A DNA stretch of 16,926 nucleotides. Source: WTJX01 sp045106295 (lineage in GTDB: Bacteria > Bacteroidota > Bacteroidia > Cytophagales > JAAEPT01). The position numbers and the translations under genes are program-made. Below are positions 1 through 7,654 of the stretch, piece by piece. The notes below the pieces were generated by a model, which was not told the origin of the DNA, searched no databases, and saw nothing but the letters and a program-made list of their open reading frames with translations. Within the stretch, counting starts at the first letter, position 1. Each line of letters begins with the position of its first letter. Where the stretch lies: positions 1 to 16,926 of the forward strand of contig JBGCEI010000182.1 of assembly GCA_045106295.1 (NCBI GenBank), read 5' to 3'.

Positions 1-64
1 CACTCGTTTCTAATTGAAATAGTTATCGATTATTTTTCTAATATCGTTTTGACGAACGAAAAAT

Positions 65-1414
65 TTACTTAAAGAAATTCCGATAGATATCGTTCCCATT
101 TGCAAAGATAAGTAGGCTAAATAAAAGTACCATTCCCACTATCTGGGCATATTCTAATACTTTATCGTGTGGCTTTCTACCCGTGATCATTTCATACAAT
201 AGAAACATAACATGCCCTCCATCTAATGCTGGAATAGGTAATAAATTCATAAAAGCTAAAATAATAGATAAAAAGGCTGTTCTTTCCCAAAATATTTGCC
301 AGTTCCATTCTGGTGGAAACATACCTCCAATAGCGGCAAAACCACCTACCCCTTTGTATGCTCCTGTTGATGGGTTTAAAATAACTTTAAACTGCTTCAC
401 ATACGAACCTAATGTAGCGTACGCTTTAGAGAACCCTGCAGGAATAGCTGAAAAGAAACCATACTTTCTAGATTCAAAATCATAGATACCAGCACGTTCC
501 ATATCACTGAAGTCATACAATGCTGCCTGAAACCCTATTTTTCCCGAGTCAGTCACGGCAATAGAAAGGGTATCAAACTTATCCTCTCTATTTACGATTA
601 CCGCTACTTTTTGTCCTTTATTTTGTTCTAAGGTGCTTAGAATTTGATCAAAATATTTAATAGGACTGTCATTCACGGAAGTGATTACATCTCCTTTTTT
701 AAGTCCTCCTTTAGCGGCATTTCCACCGGCTACTACATCTCCAACTTTAAATGGTGTTCTAGGAATAAAGAACCCTGATTTCTTATTTCCATCCAATAAT
801 TGTTCTATGAAGTTTTTTGGAATAGTAAGATTCACGATCTCACCATTACGTTCTACATTTGCTACACTTCCGTAGAATAACTCAGGGGCAATGTCTGAGA
901 AATTTTCAATTGGTTTATCGTCAATAGCTAATACCTTATCTCCATTTTGGAAACCAATCTTTTTCATGATCGGATGCATCACCCATACGCCGTCTTTTAC
1001 GTTTTTATTTGGTAAGTAAGTTTCTCCCCAAACACCTAAAGTCATGGCATAAATAAGGATAGCTAAAATTACATTTATGGTTACTCCACCAATCATAATA
1101 ATCAATCGTTGCCATGCTGGCTTAGAACGGAATTCCCAATCCTCTGGCTCTTTGCTTAGCTGCTCCTTGTCCATAGATTCATCGATCATTCCAGCGATTT
1201 TCACATAACCACCTAACGGCAACCAACCTAAGCCATATTCTGTACCTCCAATTTTCTTTTTAACGACTGAAAACCAAGGGTCAAAGAATAAGTAGAATTT
1301 CTCTACTCTGGTTTTGAATAATTTAGCGGGAATAAAATGACCTAATTCGTGTAGTGTAACCAGAATGGCTAAACTTAAAAATAACTGTGCTGCTTTAATT
1401 AATATTACTTCCAT
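65..1414 (-). CDS. rseP: RseP-type site-2 membrane metalloprotease (M50)
   Basis: Intramembrane zinc protease that, in characterised relatives, cleaves anti-sigma factors and cleared signal peptides within the inner membrane. The 449-residue product has the M50 signature HELGH at residues 22-26 inside the first membrane segment, and the second zinc site LDGG at 397-400 (D398) in a late membrane segment. Two PDZ-like stretches lie between them, the second around the KGGLKKGDVI region. Hydrophobic segments near residues 108-126 and the C-terminus complete the fold. Length is normal for Bacteroidota RseP. The ATG follows the dxr stop directly (TAGATG), so the two are probably co-transcribed and translationally coupled; dxr-rseP adjacency is common in bacteria. 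The substrate in this organism cannot be read from the sequence. Confidence 0.95.
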   Translation of the reverse strand: MEVILIKAAQLFLSLAILVTLHELGHFIPAKLFKTRVEKFYLFFDPWFSVVKKKIGGTEYGLGWLPLGGYVKIAGMIDESMDKEQLSKEPEDWEFRSKPAWQRLIIMIGGVTINVILAILIYAMTLGVWGETYLPNKNVKDGVWVMHPIMKKIGFQNGDKVLAIDDKPIENFSDIAPELFYGSVANVERNGEIVNLTIPKNFIEQLLDGNKKSGFFIPRTPFKVGDVVAGGNAAKGGLKKGDVITSVNDSPIKYFDQILSTLEQNKGQKVAVIVNREDKFDTLSIAVTDSGKIGFQAALYDFSDMERAGIYDFESRKYGFFSAIPAGFSKAYATLGSYVKQFKVILNPSTGAYKGVGGFAAIGGMFPPEWNWQIFWERTAFLSIILAFMNLLPIPALDGGHVMFLLYEMITGRKPHDKVLEYAQIVGMVLLFSLLIFANGNDIYRNFFK

Positions 1415-2581
1415 CTACTTTGCTAATTCTAATGCTATTCTTCGTGTTTCTTTGTCTGTTTCTATGTAATCTTCCAACGAAGGTTTGCTAAGATACTCGA
1501 TTTTATCTAAACAATTGGCTACTAGATCAGACATCTCTAAGAAACCAATTTTATCTTCTAAAAATAATTGTACCGCTACTTCATTCGATGCATTCAACAC
1601 ACACGACATATTCCCTCCTTTTTCCATGGATTGATACGCCAAGGCTAAGTTCCTAAACGTTTCTTTATCTGGCTTTTCAAAAGTCAGTGACGGGTACTCT
1701 AAGATATTGAATTTAGGAAAATCGTTTTTTCCTCTCAATGGAAACCCCAAAGCATACTGAATCGGTAAGCGCATATCAGGCATTCCTAATTGTGCTTTTA
1801 ATACCCCATCTTGAAACTCTACCATAGAATGGATAATAGACTGTGGATGCACTACGACGTCTATTTGTTCTGGCTTTAGGTTAAACAACCATTTTGCTTC
1901 AATTACCTCTAAGCCTTTATTCATTAAAGAAGCCGAGTCAATGGTAATTTTAGCTCCCATCTCCCAATTGGGATGCTTGAGGGCTTGTTCTTTTTTGACT
2001 GATGATAAAAACGCAGCATCTTTCCCTCTAAAAGGACCGCCAGATGCTGTAAGGATAATTTTTTCGATCGGGTTTTGCCATTCACCTGCTAGGCATTGAA
2101 AAATAGCAGAATGTTCAGAATCTACAGGGTAAATATTTACGGCTTTTTCTTGTGCTAGTTTAGTAACTAACTCACCAGCTACCACCAGTGTTTCTTTATT
2201 TGCTAACGCAATTTGTTTTCCCGCTTCTATGGCTTTAATAGTGGGGATCAATCCTGCATAACCAACTAATGCGGTTAATACGATATCTACTGTTTCCATT
2301 TGCACTACCGACTCCAGTGCATTAGTACCAGCATACACTTTGATGTCTAATAAATCAAGTGCTTGGTGTACGTGGTCGTACTTGTTTTCATCTCCTATTA
2401 CTACAGTATTCGGTTTGTATTTGGCAGCTTGTTGAATTAAAAGGTCTGCATTAGAACCAGCAGTGAGAACTTCCACCTGAAATTGATCGCTGTTCTGGTC
2501 AATTACTTCTAGGGTTTGCGTCCCAATGGAACCTGTAGAGCCAAGAATGGCTACGCTTTTTTTTTTCGATTCGATGACAAT
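1415..2581 (-). CDS. dxr: 1-deoxy-D-xylulose 5-phosphate reductoisomerase, start codon unclear
   Basis: Second enzyme of the MEP isoprenoid pathway; converts DXP to 2-C-methyl-D-erythritol 4-phosphate with NADPH and a divalent metal. The open frame extends upstream of the first standard start (GTG at 2476) and encodes the family N-terminus, including the NADPH-binding loop GSTGSIG. Metal-binding DSE (D154, E156 if counted from 2581) and the NKGLEVIE motif (E225) are present, as are SGGPFRGK and HPQSIIHS. Length from 2581 is 388 residues, normal for Dxr. No ATG, GTG or TTG occurs in frame between the upstream stop (2588-2590) and the NADPH motif. Candidates are ATT at 2581 or ATC at 2575, or TTG at 2580 if one more A is present in the A10 run (T run 2557-2566 on the plus strand). 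The GTG at 2476 would remove the NADPH loop, so I reject it as the functional start. Confidence 0.9.
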   Translation of the reverse strand: MVIESKKKSVAILGSTGSIGTQTLEVIDQNSDQFQVEVLTAGSNADLLIQQAAKYKPNTVVIGDENKYDHVHQALDLLDIKVYAGTNALESVVQMETVDIVLTALVGYAGLIPTIKAIEAGKQIALANKETLVVAGELVTKLAQEKAVNIYPVDSEHSAIFQCLAGEWQNPIEKIILTASGGPFRGKDAAFLSSVKKEQALKHPNWEMGAKITIDSASLMNKGLEVIEAKWLFNLKPEQIDVVVHPQSIIHSMVEFQDGVLKAQLGMPDMRLPIQYALGFPLRGKNDFPKFNILEYPSLTFEKPDKETFRNLALAYQSMEKGGNMSCVLNASNEVAVQLFLEDKIGFLEMSDLVANCLDKIEYLSKPSLEDYIETDKETRRIALELAK

Positions 2582-2634
2582 AACTGTTTAAATTATTCTA
2601 AAATTAGAGAGATTTACTGAGAAGAAATAGTGAT

Positions 2635-2680
2635 GCTTGGTTTTCCTTTGAAAATTCCAGATCACAAAGGCTTGGTTTTT
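2635..2680. repeat. Short direct and inverted repeat upstream of dxr
   Basis: GCTTGGTTTT occurs twice in the same orientation (2635-2644 and 2670-2679). Between the copies, CCTTTG (2645-2650) and CAAAGG (2665-2670) form a 6-bp inverted repeat with a 14-nt loop. The element lies in the 127-bp gap between the DUF3109 gene and dxr, upstream of the dxr coding region. It could be a regulatory site or a weak hairpin; no clear promoter pattern was found here. Confidence 0.3.
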
Positions 2681-2708
2681 AAAATTTAGTGCTTAATTCT
2701 AAATTTTA

Positions 2709-3278
2709 TCACCTTTTTTTAACAAGTTCAACTAATTTATCGTACCAAGCTTGTCCATATTTTCTGATAAGTGGTCCACGTACAAACTGATACAAAGGTA
2801 CTTTAAGCGATAAACCACAAGTACGGGCTTCATCACAAATAGGCCATCTATCATAATTTAAAGCTTCTAAACCGTCTGCTAACTTAGTCACTCTGATAGG
2901 ATACAAATGACAAGATATCGGTTTGTGAAACGTGGTTTCTCCTGCAAGATGGGCTTGTTCTATTCCACATTTTGTCGTGCCGTTGTCATCGTAGGTTACA
3001 TAGGCACATGCCTTTCCGTTTATTAATGTGGTAGAGAAGTCCCCTTCATCATCTAAAACGTAACGTCCTTCTTTGGCTATGGTTTGTTTGCCTTCTTCTG
3101 TTAAAAATTGTTCTATTCGAGCATATTCATCGTCCAAAATAGCAAGCTCTTCTTCCTCTAGAGGGGCACCTAAATCTCCTTCTACACAACATGCTCCTTT
3201 GCATTTCCCTAGGTCACAGACAAAATACTGATCTGCAATTTCTTCGCTTACTAATTGGTCGTCTATTTCTATGATCAT
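2709..3278 (-). CDS. DUF3109 family cysteine-rich protein
   Basis: Product of 189 residues matching the DUF3109 family common in Bacteroidota, whose biochemical role I do not know. Nine cysteines are visible: C21, C26, C30 and C31 in a CxxxxCxxxCC cluster near the N-terminus, then C91, C104, C123 (in SCHLYPIRV), C148 and C154. This spacing resembles YkgJ-type proteins thought to bind zinc or an iron-sulfur cluster; metal binding here is inference. No signal peptide or membrane segment is seen, so it is probably cytoplasmic. The ATG (3278-3276) overlaps the stop of the upstream M15 peptidase gene by four bases (ATGA), which implies translational coupling. Family assignment is secure, function is not. 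Confidence 0.85.
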   Translation of the reverse strand: MIIEIDDQLVSEEIADQYFVCDLGKCKGACCVEGDLGAPLEEEELAILDDEYARIEQFLTEEGKQTIAKEGRYVLDDEGDFSTTLINGKACAYVTYDDNGTTKCGIEQAHLAGETTFHKPISCHLYPIRVTKLADGLEALNYDRWPICDEARTCGLSLKVPLYQFVRGPLIRKYGQAWYDKLVELVKKR

Positions 3279-4012
3279 GAGGGGAGTAAAATAGGGTTGA
3301 TATCTAGTATGTTTTCATTTCTGTAAGCAGTTACAAATTCTTTGGTAAAGTATTCACTTCCTTCCATTTTTGTTTGTTGTAAAAGCTTCAATAGATCTAT
3401 CTTTTGATATTCTTCTAATATGGGTAAAGCGATATCGGCATAGCTGTAATGCCAAGGCTCATATTCAAACCCTTTTCGTTGGGGTTCGTTGGTGTACACC
3501 TCGTAAAAACCGAAGCTGTTGGCGTACTTTCTCATCCAAACATACATTTTTTCATAACAACCGCCTGTTAGAAAATTGTTTGCATTCAAAACATTTGTCG
3601 GTTGTTTTGCATTCCTATCGATAATATCCATATCCGTTCCCCAGTGATGACGTGATGTTCCTGGAATGGTAGAATAGCTAATTATTTTTTGAATAGCTTC
3701 TAAAGGAGTCAATCCATCTTTGGTGAACTGTCTGTATTTTCGTTTCCAAATGCCGTATTGCCGATCGAAGCTTCGGTAACCAGAAACAATAGCGAGTTCT
3801 ATTCCCTCTTTACGAGCAGCTTGCTGCATTTTTACAAAAGCTAAATTAACTTCCTTTTGCAAAGGTGGGTTTCCAACGAAATTAATAGTTTCTTTTCCAA
3901 TCAATTGATTTTGCGTAAAACAATGTGGCAAAGAGAATTTAGCAAATGCTGGTAGTGAGAAAAGAAAAGTACTAGAAGCGACTAGTTTTTGTATGAATGA
4001 TCTTCTTTTCAC
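3275..4012 (-). CDS. VanY-type M15 D-alanyl-D-alanine carboxypeptidase
   Basis: Secreted zinc peptidase predicted to trim D-Ala from peptidoglycan stem peptides in the periplasm. The 245-residue product shows the M15B signature SxHxxGxxxD at 120-129 (H122 and D129 as zinc ligands) and EPWH at 185-188, giving the catalytic Glu (E185) and third zinc ligand (H188). SGYRS at 77-81 is also typical. The N-terminus has twin arginines (R3, R4 in KRRSFIQKL) followed by a hydrophobic stretch ending near PAFA, so export may be by the Tat route, though a Sec signal is possible. The start is GTG at 4012: the frame is shared with the upstream HIT gene, whose TAA lies only eight codons upstream, and no ATG occurs between. 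It sits 21 nt after HIT and overlaps the DUF3109 gene by 4 nt. Substrate is inferred from family only. Confidence 0.85.
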   Translation of the reverse strand: MKRRSFIQKLVASSTFLFSLPAFAKFSLPHCFTQNQLIGKETINFVGNPPLQKEVNLAFVKMQQAARKEGIELAIVSGYRSFDRQYGIWKRKYRQFTKDGLTPLEAIQKIISYSTIPGTSRHHWGTDMDIIDRNAKQPTNVLNANNFLTGGCYEKMYVWMRKYANSFGFYEVYTNEPQRKGFEYEPWHYSYADIALPILEEYQKIDLLKLLQQTKMEGSEYFTKEFVTAYRNENILDINPILLPS

Positions 4013-4033
4013 GTTGGGTGCAGAACGTCGTTT

Positions 4034-4432
4034 TTACAACGTAATTTCTTGTGCTATTTTTTGCGCTATGGCTTTCATTTTCTCTGGTGTAAACGAAAGC
4101 TTTGGGTTGGCAAAGTTGATGTCTTTCATACTATTCATTGGGATTAAATGAATATGTGTATGTGGAACCTCTAATCCAATTACAGTCGTTCCTATTCGGT
4201 TACACGGGATGGCTTTTTTAACCCCTTTCGCTACTTTCTTAGCAAATAAATGTAAGTCTGTATAAGTTTTATCATCTAAGTCGAAAATGTAATCTACTTC
4301 TTGTTTGGGTATGACCAACACATGACCTTCAATAATAGGCATCACGTCTAAAAAAGCTAAAAACAGATCGTTTTCTGCTACTTTGTATGCGGGGATTTCT
4401 CCGTTTACAATTTTTGTAAAGATGCTTGCCAT
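4034..4432 (-). CDS. HIT family nucleotide-binding hydrolase
   Basis: Small cytoplasmic protein of the histidine-triad superfamily, which hydrolyses nucleotide phosphoramidates and related adenylated compounds. At 132 residues it has normal length. The histidine triad HTHIHLI is at 91-97 (H91, H93, H95), with the family N-terminus (SIFTKIVNGEIPAYKV) and the GHVLVIPK segment around residues 36-43. It starts 5 nt after the greA stop and is followed 21 nt later by the M15 peptidase gene, so it is probably translated from the greA transcript. A greA-HIT pairing is frequent in Bacteroidota. The physiological substrate is unknown. Confidence 0.92.
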   Translation of the reverse strand: MASIFTKIVNGEIPAYKVAENDLFLAFLDVMPIIEGHVLVIPKQEVDYIFDLDDKTYTDLHLFAKKVAKGVKKAIPCNRIGTTVIGLEVPHTHIHLIPMNSMKDINFANPKLSFTPEKMKAIAQKIAQEITL

Positions 4433-4437
4433 ATTGC

Positions 4438-4914
4438 TTATCTACTGATTTCTAATACTTCTAATTTCATTGCCCCAGCAGGAACTTTCACTTCTACAAT
4501 GTCTCCTACTTTTTTGCCTAATAAACCAGCTGCAATAGGTGTTCCTACTGATATTTTCGCTGCTTTTAAGTCTGCTTCTTCTTCTGGAACTAGTGTGTAA
4601 CTAATTTCCATTCCCGTTCCCTGATTTTTGATCTTTACAGTAGAAAGAATAGATACTTTAGACATATCGATCATAGATTCGTCCAATACACGAGCATCTC
4701 CCATCTTTTTCTCCAAATCAGAAATTCTCATTTCTAGCATGCCTTGAGCGTCTTTTGCCGCATCGTATTCTGCATTTTCACTCAAGTCACCTTTGTCTCT
4801 TGCTTCAGCAATTTGTTTCGACATATCAGCTCTTCCTTTCGTCTTTAGCTCATTGAGTTCAGACTTCATTTTATCGTACCCTTCTTGCGTGTAATAGGTG
4901 TATTTCTTTGCCAT
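4438..4914 (-). CDS. greA: Transcription elongation factor GreA
   Basis: Binds the RNA polymerase secondary channel and stimulates cleavage of backtracked transcripts. The 158-residue product has an N-terminal coiled coil (about residues 1-75) whose tip carries the invariant acidic motif GDLSENAEYDAAK, then a C-terminal FKBP-like domain with VGTPIAAGLLGKKVGD. Length is that of classical GreA. It is the first gene of a run of four closely spaced minus-strand genes. A promoter-like TATATTTG lies at 4988-4981 and a hairpin at 4945-4975 occupies most of the predicted leader, so its expression may be controlled by early termination or by mRNA stability. Assignment is firm; separation from GreB rests on the overall match and the single greA-like copy seen here. 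Confidence 0.96.
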   Translation of the reverse strand: MAKKYTYYTQEGYDKMKSELNELKTKGRADMSKQIAEARDKGDLSENAEYDAAKDAQGMLEMRISDLEKKMGDARVLDESMIDMSKVSILSTVKIKNQGTGMEISYTLVPEEEADLKAAKISVGTPIAAGLLGKKVGDIVEVKVPAGAMKLEVLEISR

Positions 4915-4944
4915 GTTCCTTATGTCAACTTCTCTAAAATAAAA

Positions 4945-4975
4945 TAGAACGGCTGCTTATGCAACTGCCGTTCTA
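4945..4975 (-). terminator. Terminator-like hairpin in the greA leader
   Basis: A perfect 9-bp stem (TAGAACGGC at 4945-4953 pairing with GCCGTTCTA at 4967-4975) encloses a 13-nt loop with an inner TGC/GCA match. Read on the minus strand it is followed at once by TTTTATTTTA, as in an intrinsic terminator, and ends 30 nt before the greA ATG. The predicted greA transcript would begin at about its first base. It could act as an attenuator or as a 5' stabilising hairpin. Termination of an upstream minus-strand gene is unlikely because topB ends about 280 bp away and a promoter-like sequence lies between. Confidence 0.6.
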
Positions 4976-4980
4976 TGATG

Positions 4981-4988
4981 CAAATATA
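4981..4988 (-). promoter_or_regulatory. Putative greA -7 promoter element
   Basis: TATATTTG on the minus strand matches the Bacteroidota -7 consensus TAnnTTTG exactly. The expected start point, about 5-7 nt downstream, falls around 4974-4976, giving a leader of about 60 nt before the greA ATG. No good TTG was found at the -33 position, so the call rests on the -7 match and location. Confidence 0.5.
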
Positions 4989-5096
4989 TTAATTTTTTAT
5001 TTAGTTTTGATGAGATTACTGAAATGCAATAAAAAACGAATGCCTCTATTATATTGATAGTCATCAACTCTAACAATTAATTGCACTTCATTCCAT

Positions 5097-5242
5097 GAGA
5101 TCCCCATTTTCATGGGGATGACGAGCTCAACTCAAATACGTCATTCCCTAGTAATCGGGAATCCCAAACATATAACCCTCAATTGTAAGAGTGTTCTGTA
5201 TTTCATTATGATTGATATCCTCACTTACGTGGAGATGACGAG
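5097..5242. repeat. REP-like palindromic repeat cluster downstream of topB
   Basis: Two 29-base units in the same orientation, 5097-5125 and 5214-5242, match at 23 of 29 positions and share the ending GATGACGAG. The first has a perfect 8-bp stem ATCCCCAT/ATGGGGAT around TTTC (5100-5119). A third related unit in the opposite orientation lies at 5139-5165 (CGTCATTCCC ... GGGAATCCC; stem ATTCCC/GGGAAT). These CGTCATTCCC-type hairpins resemble dispersed intergenic REP or MITE-like elements of Bacteroidota. They fill most of the 341-bp gap between topB and greA and may also end topB transcription. No protein-coding gene is supported in this gap. Confidence 0.65.
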
Positions 5243-5255
5243 TTTTATACCAAAC

Positions 5256-7568
5256 CTAACTCCCCCCAATAATTCCCAATACCAATTCTCTGCTTAAAGG
5301 CTTACCGTTTGCTTTTGTTTTGATATCTTCAAATGAAAAGCGAAAGTCACAGCCTGTTTTCCAAGCGCTACAACCATAAGCCGTTTGCCCTTTAATGATC
5401 GTTCCTTTGCTACACTTTGGACACGGAGGCATGCTATTCTCAACTTGCTTATTAGCTGTCTTTGCTTGCTCAAACTCTATTTGAAAAGAGTCGTTCAATT
5501 TCAATACACCTTCTGTCTTCACACCGTTTACAACAAAGCCTTTTATCTTAGTGCTTGCCTTCTTTTCAATGAGTCGGTAAACTTGTTTGTCAGTTAATTT
5601 TTTATCCAAAAAAGTAAATGGAAAGCGTGCATCGCATCCTTCTTTCCACTGGCTACAGCCGTAACTATTTTTACCTTTTAAAATGCTTCCTTTATTACAC
5701 TTTGGACAAACTATTCCGTTCGATTTTGTTTCAGTTTTGTTCGCTGTTTTTGCTCTTCCTTTAGGAGCTCTAGTTGGTGGTGGTGTTAATTTTTTTCCCG
5801 TTTCTTTGCGTACTTCCGTCACCAAGTCGCCCACCATCGCTTTCATGTTGACAATAAACTGCTGCGCACTGAACTCACCTTGTTCTATTTCTTTCAACTG
5901 CTTTTCCCACTGTCCTGTCAGTTCAGCAGATTTTAGCAATTGATTTTGAATCGTGTCAATCAGTTGAACACCCATTTCTGTGGGAATCACCTGCTTTTTT
6001 CTCCGTTGCGTATACTTTCTTCTGAATAGTGTTTCAATAATATTTGCTCTCGTAGAAGGACGCCCAATGCCATTTGCCTTCATCAAGTCTCGAAGCTCAT
6101 CATCTTCTACTTGTTTACCCGCCGTTTCCATGGCTCGTAAAAGAGAAGCTTCGGTATAGTTCTTTGGTGGTTTGGTGACTTTCTCAGTAAACGAAGGTTT
6201 GTGTGGACCTTGTTCTCCTTTTTCAAAAGAAGGTAATATCTTCTCTTCTTCCTCTTTATTTTCTTCCTCTTCAGTATTCTTTTTCCCTTTCGGGAAAAGC
6301 ACTCGCCAGCCTTCTTCTAAAATTTCTTTCCCTTTTGCTACAAACTTGACTGTGTCAACTTCTGCATTTACTTGTGTTTTAGCAACTTTACAGTCTGGAT
6401 AGAACACAGCTATGAATCGCCTCACAATAATATCGTAGACTTTTTGTTCGTCTATTCCCAGTGATTTTTGTTCTCCTGTAGGAATAATAGCGTGGTGATC
6501 TGTTACCTTTTTATCATTAAATACTTTGGTAGACTTCCGAATAGCCTTTCCTAAAAGAAGCTCGGTAAACGAAGCGTAATTGGATAAGCGTTTTAAGATC
6601 CCTCCTATCTTAGGATACATATCGTTGGGTAGAAAAGTAGTATCTACTCTTGGATAAGAAACGACTTTCATTTCGTAGAGTCGCTGTACCAATTTCAAAG
6701 TTACCTCTGCTGTAAACCCAAACTTATTATTACAATACACCTGAAGTCCTGTTAAATCAAATAGCTTGGGGGCGTATTCTTTTCCTTCTTTTTTTTCAAC
6801 GCCCGTAATTACAAGGTCTTTCCCACTTACTTGATTGAGTAACTTTTCACCATCTTCTTTGGTAAAAAACTTACCTGTGGTGCTATTAAAAATTGCTTCC
6901 CTATATTTCGTTTGTAGTTCCCAGTAAGGCTTGGGTACAAAGTTTTCTATTTCATGATGTCTGTTTACCAACATCGCCAAGGTAGGCGTTTGCACTCTTC
7001 CTATCGATAAAACTTGCTTAAAACCACCATACTTTAAGGTATACAAGCGAGTGGCATTCATTCCTAACAGCCAATCTCCAATGGCTCTAGAGCTCCCTGC
7101 ATAATAGAGATTATCAAATTCTTTAGATGGTTTTAAATCTTGGAACCCTGTTGTAATAGCTTCAGTCGTCAACGATGAAATCCAAAGACGTTGTACTTCT
7201 CCTTTGTACTTGGCTTCTTTTATAACCCACCGTTGGATTAGTTCTCCCTCTTGTCCCGCATCACCACAGTTGATAACTAAAGAAGCTTTACTAAATAAGT
7301 TTTTAATGACTTTAAACTGCTTTCTAACCCCTCCATCTTTCATGACTTTGGTTTGAAACCGATCGGGAAGCATAGGCAAAGAGCCTAAATCCCAACGCTT
7401 CCACTGTGCATGGTAATCTTCAGGAGGAAGCAAGGTACAAAAGTGACCGAATGTCCACGTGACCTGATAGCCATTTCCTTCGAAATAACCGTCTTTACGA
7501 GACTTCGCACCAATTACTTGGGCTATTTCTTTGGCGACACTTGGCTTCTCTGCGATACAGACTTTCAT
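5256..7568 (-). CDS. topB: DNA topoisomerase III-like type IA topoisomerase
   Basis: Type IA topoisomerase that passes single DNA strands through a transient 5'-phosphotyrosyl break and can decatenate replication or recombination intermediates. In the 770-residue product the Toprim domain is N-terminal (E7 in AEKPS; acidic motif DAGQEGE at 103-109), the IGRVQTPTLAML segment is at 189-200, and the active-site tyrosine is Y305 in SYPRVD, followed by R307. The C-terminal part has an acidic Glu-rich linker near 435-445 and two C-x2-C-x13-C-x6-C zinc ribbons (C621/C624/C638/C645 and C716/C719/C733/C740). The usual DxDxE of the Toprim site reads D-A-G-Q-E here, so the second Asp is Gly. The gene stands alone between two repeat-rich gaps of 341 and 222 bp. 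It is a chromosomal-looking TopB; a second copy from a mobile element cannot be excluded. Confidence 0.93.
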   Translation of the reverse strand: MKVCIAEKPSVAKEIAQVIGAKSRKDGYFEGNGYQVTWTFGHFCTLLPPEDYHAQWKRWDLGSLPMLPDRFQTKVMKDGGVRKQFKVIKNLFSKASLVINCGDAGQEGELIQRWVIKEAKYKGEVQRLWISSLTTEAITTGFQDLKPSKEFDNLYYAGSSRAIGDWLLGMNATRLYTLKYGGFKQVLSIGRVQTPTLAMLVNRHHEIENFVPKPYWELQTKYREAIFNSTTGKFFTKEDGEKLLNQVSGKDLVITGVEKKEGKEYAPKLFDLTGLQVYCNNKFGFTAEVTLKLVQRLYEMKVVSYPRVDTTFLPNDMYPKIGGILKRLSNYASFTELLLGKAIRKSTKVFNDKKVTDHHAIIPTGEQKSLGIDEQKVYDIIVRRFIAVFYPDCKVAKTQVNAEVDTVKFVAKGKEILEEGWRVLFPKGKKNTEEEENKEEEEKILPSFEKGEQGPHKPSFTEKVTKPPKNYTEASLLRAMETAGKQVEDDELRDLMKANGIGRPSTRANIIETLFRRKYTQRRKKQVIPTEMGVQLIDTIQNQLLKSAELTGQWEKQLKEIEQGEFSAQQFIVNMKAMVGDLVTEVRKETGKKLTPPPTRAPKGRAKTANKTETKSNGIVCPKCNKGSILKGKNSYGCSQWKEGCDARFPFTFLDKKLTDKQVYRLIEKKASTKIKGFVVNGVKTEGVLKLNDSFQIEFEQAKTANKQVENSMPPCPKCSKGTIIKGQTAYGCSAWKTGCDFRFSFEDIKTKANGKPLSRELVLGIIGGS

Positions 7569-7589
7569 AGGAAATGCTTATTGCGAAAG

Positions 7590-7596
7590 CAAAATA
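7590..7596 (-). promoter_or_regulatory. Weak candidate topB promoter element
   Basis: TATTTTG on the minus strand, 22 nt before the topB ATG, is one spacer base short of the TAnnTTTG pattern. No TTG was found at the right distance upstream. A short GCTT/AAGC hairpin follows in the predicted leader. Confidence 0.25.
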
Positions 7597-7654
7597 CGAA
7601 ATTAACCCGAACTATGTGTTAAGATTTACAATGTCGTTTAGCTTAGAAAAAGAA

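Noticed and set aside
1..64. Possible minus-strand coding tail (NDIRKIIDNYFN-like reading) downstream of rseP
   Set aside because: Only a short open stretch in a different frame, with no start in view; it resembles nothing I can name and may be chance.
4011..4042. Inverted repeat ACGTTG / CAACGT across the HIT-peptidase junction
   Set aside because: Only 6 bp with a 20-nt gap, no T run of a terminator on the minus strand, and it partly overlaps coding sequence.
5683..5943. Open frame on the plus strand opposite topB
   Set aside because: It lies wholly within the well-supported topB gene, has no recognisable domain and no promoter-like sequence; the same holds for the other plus-strand frames across topB.
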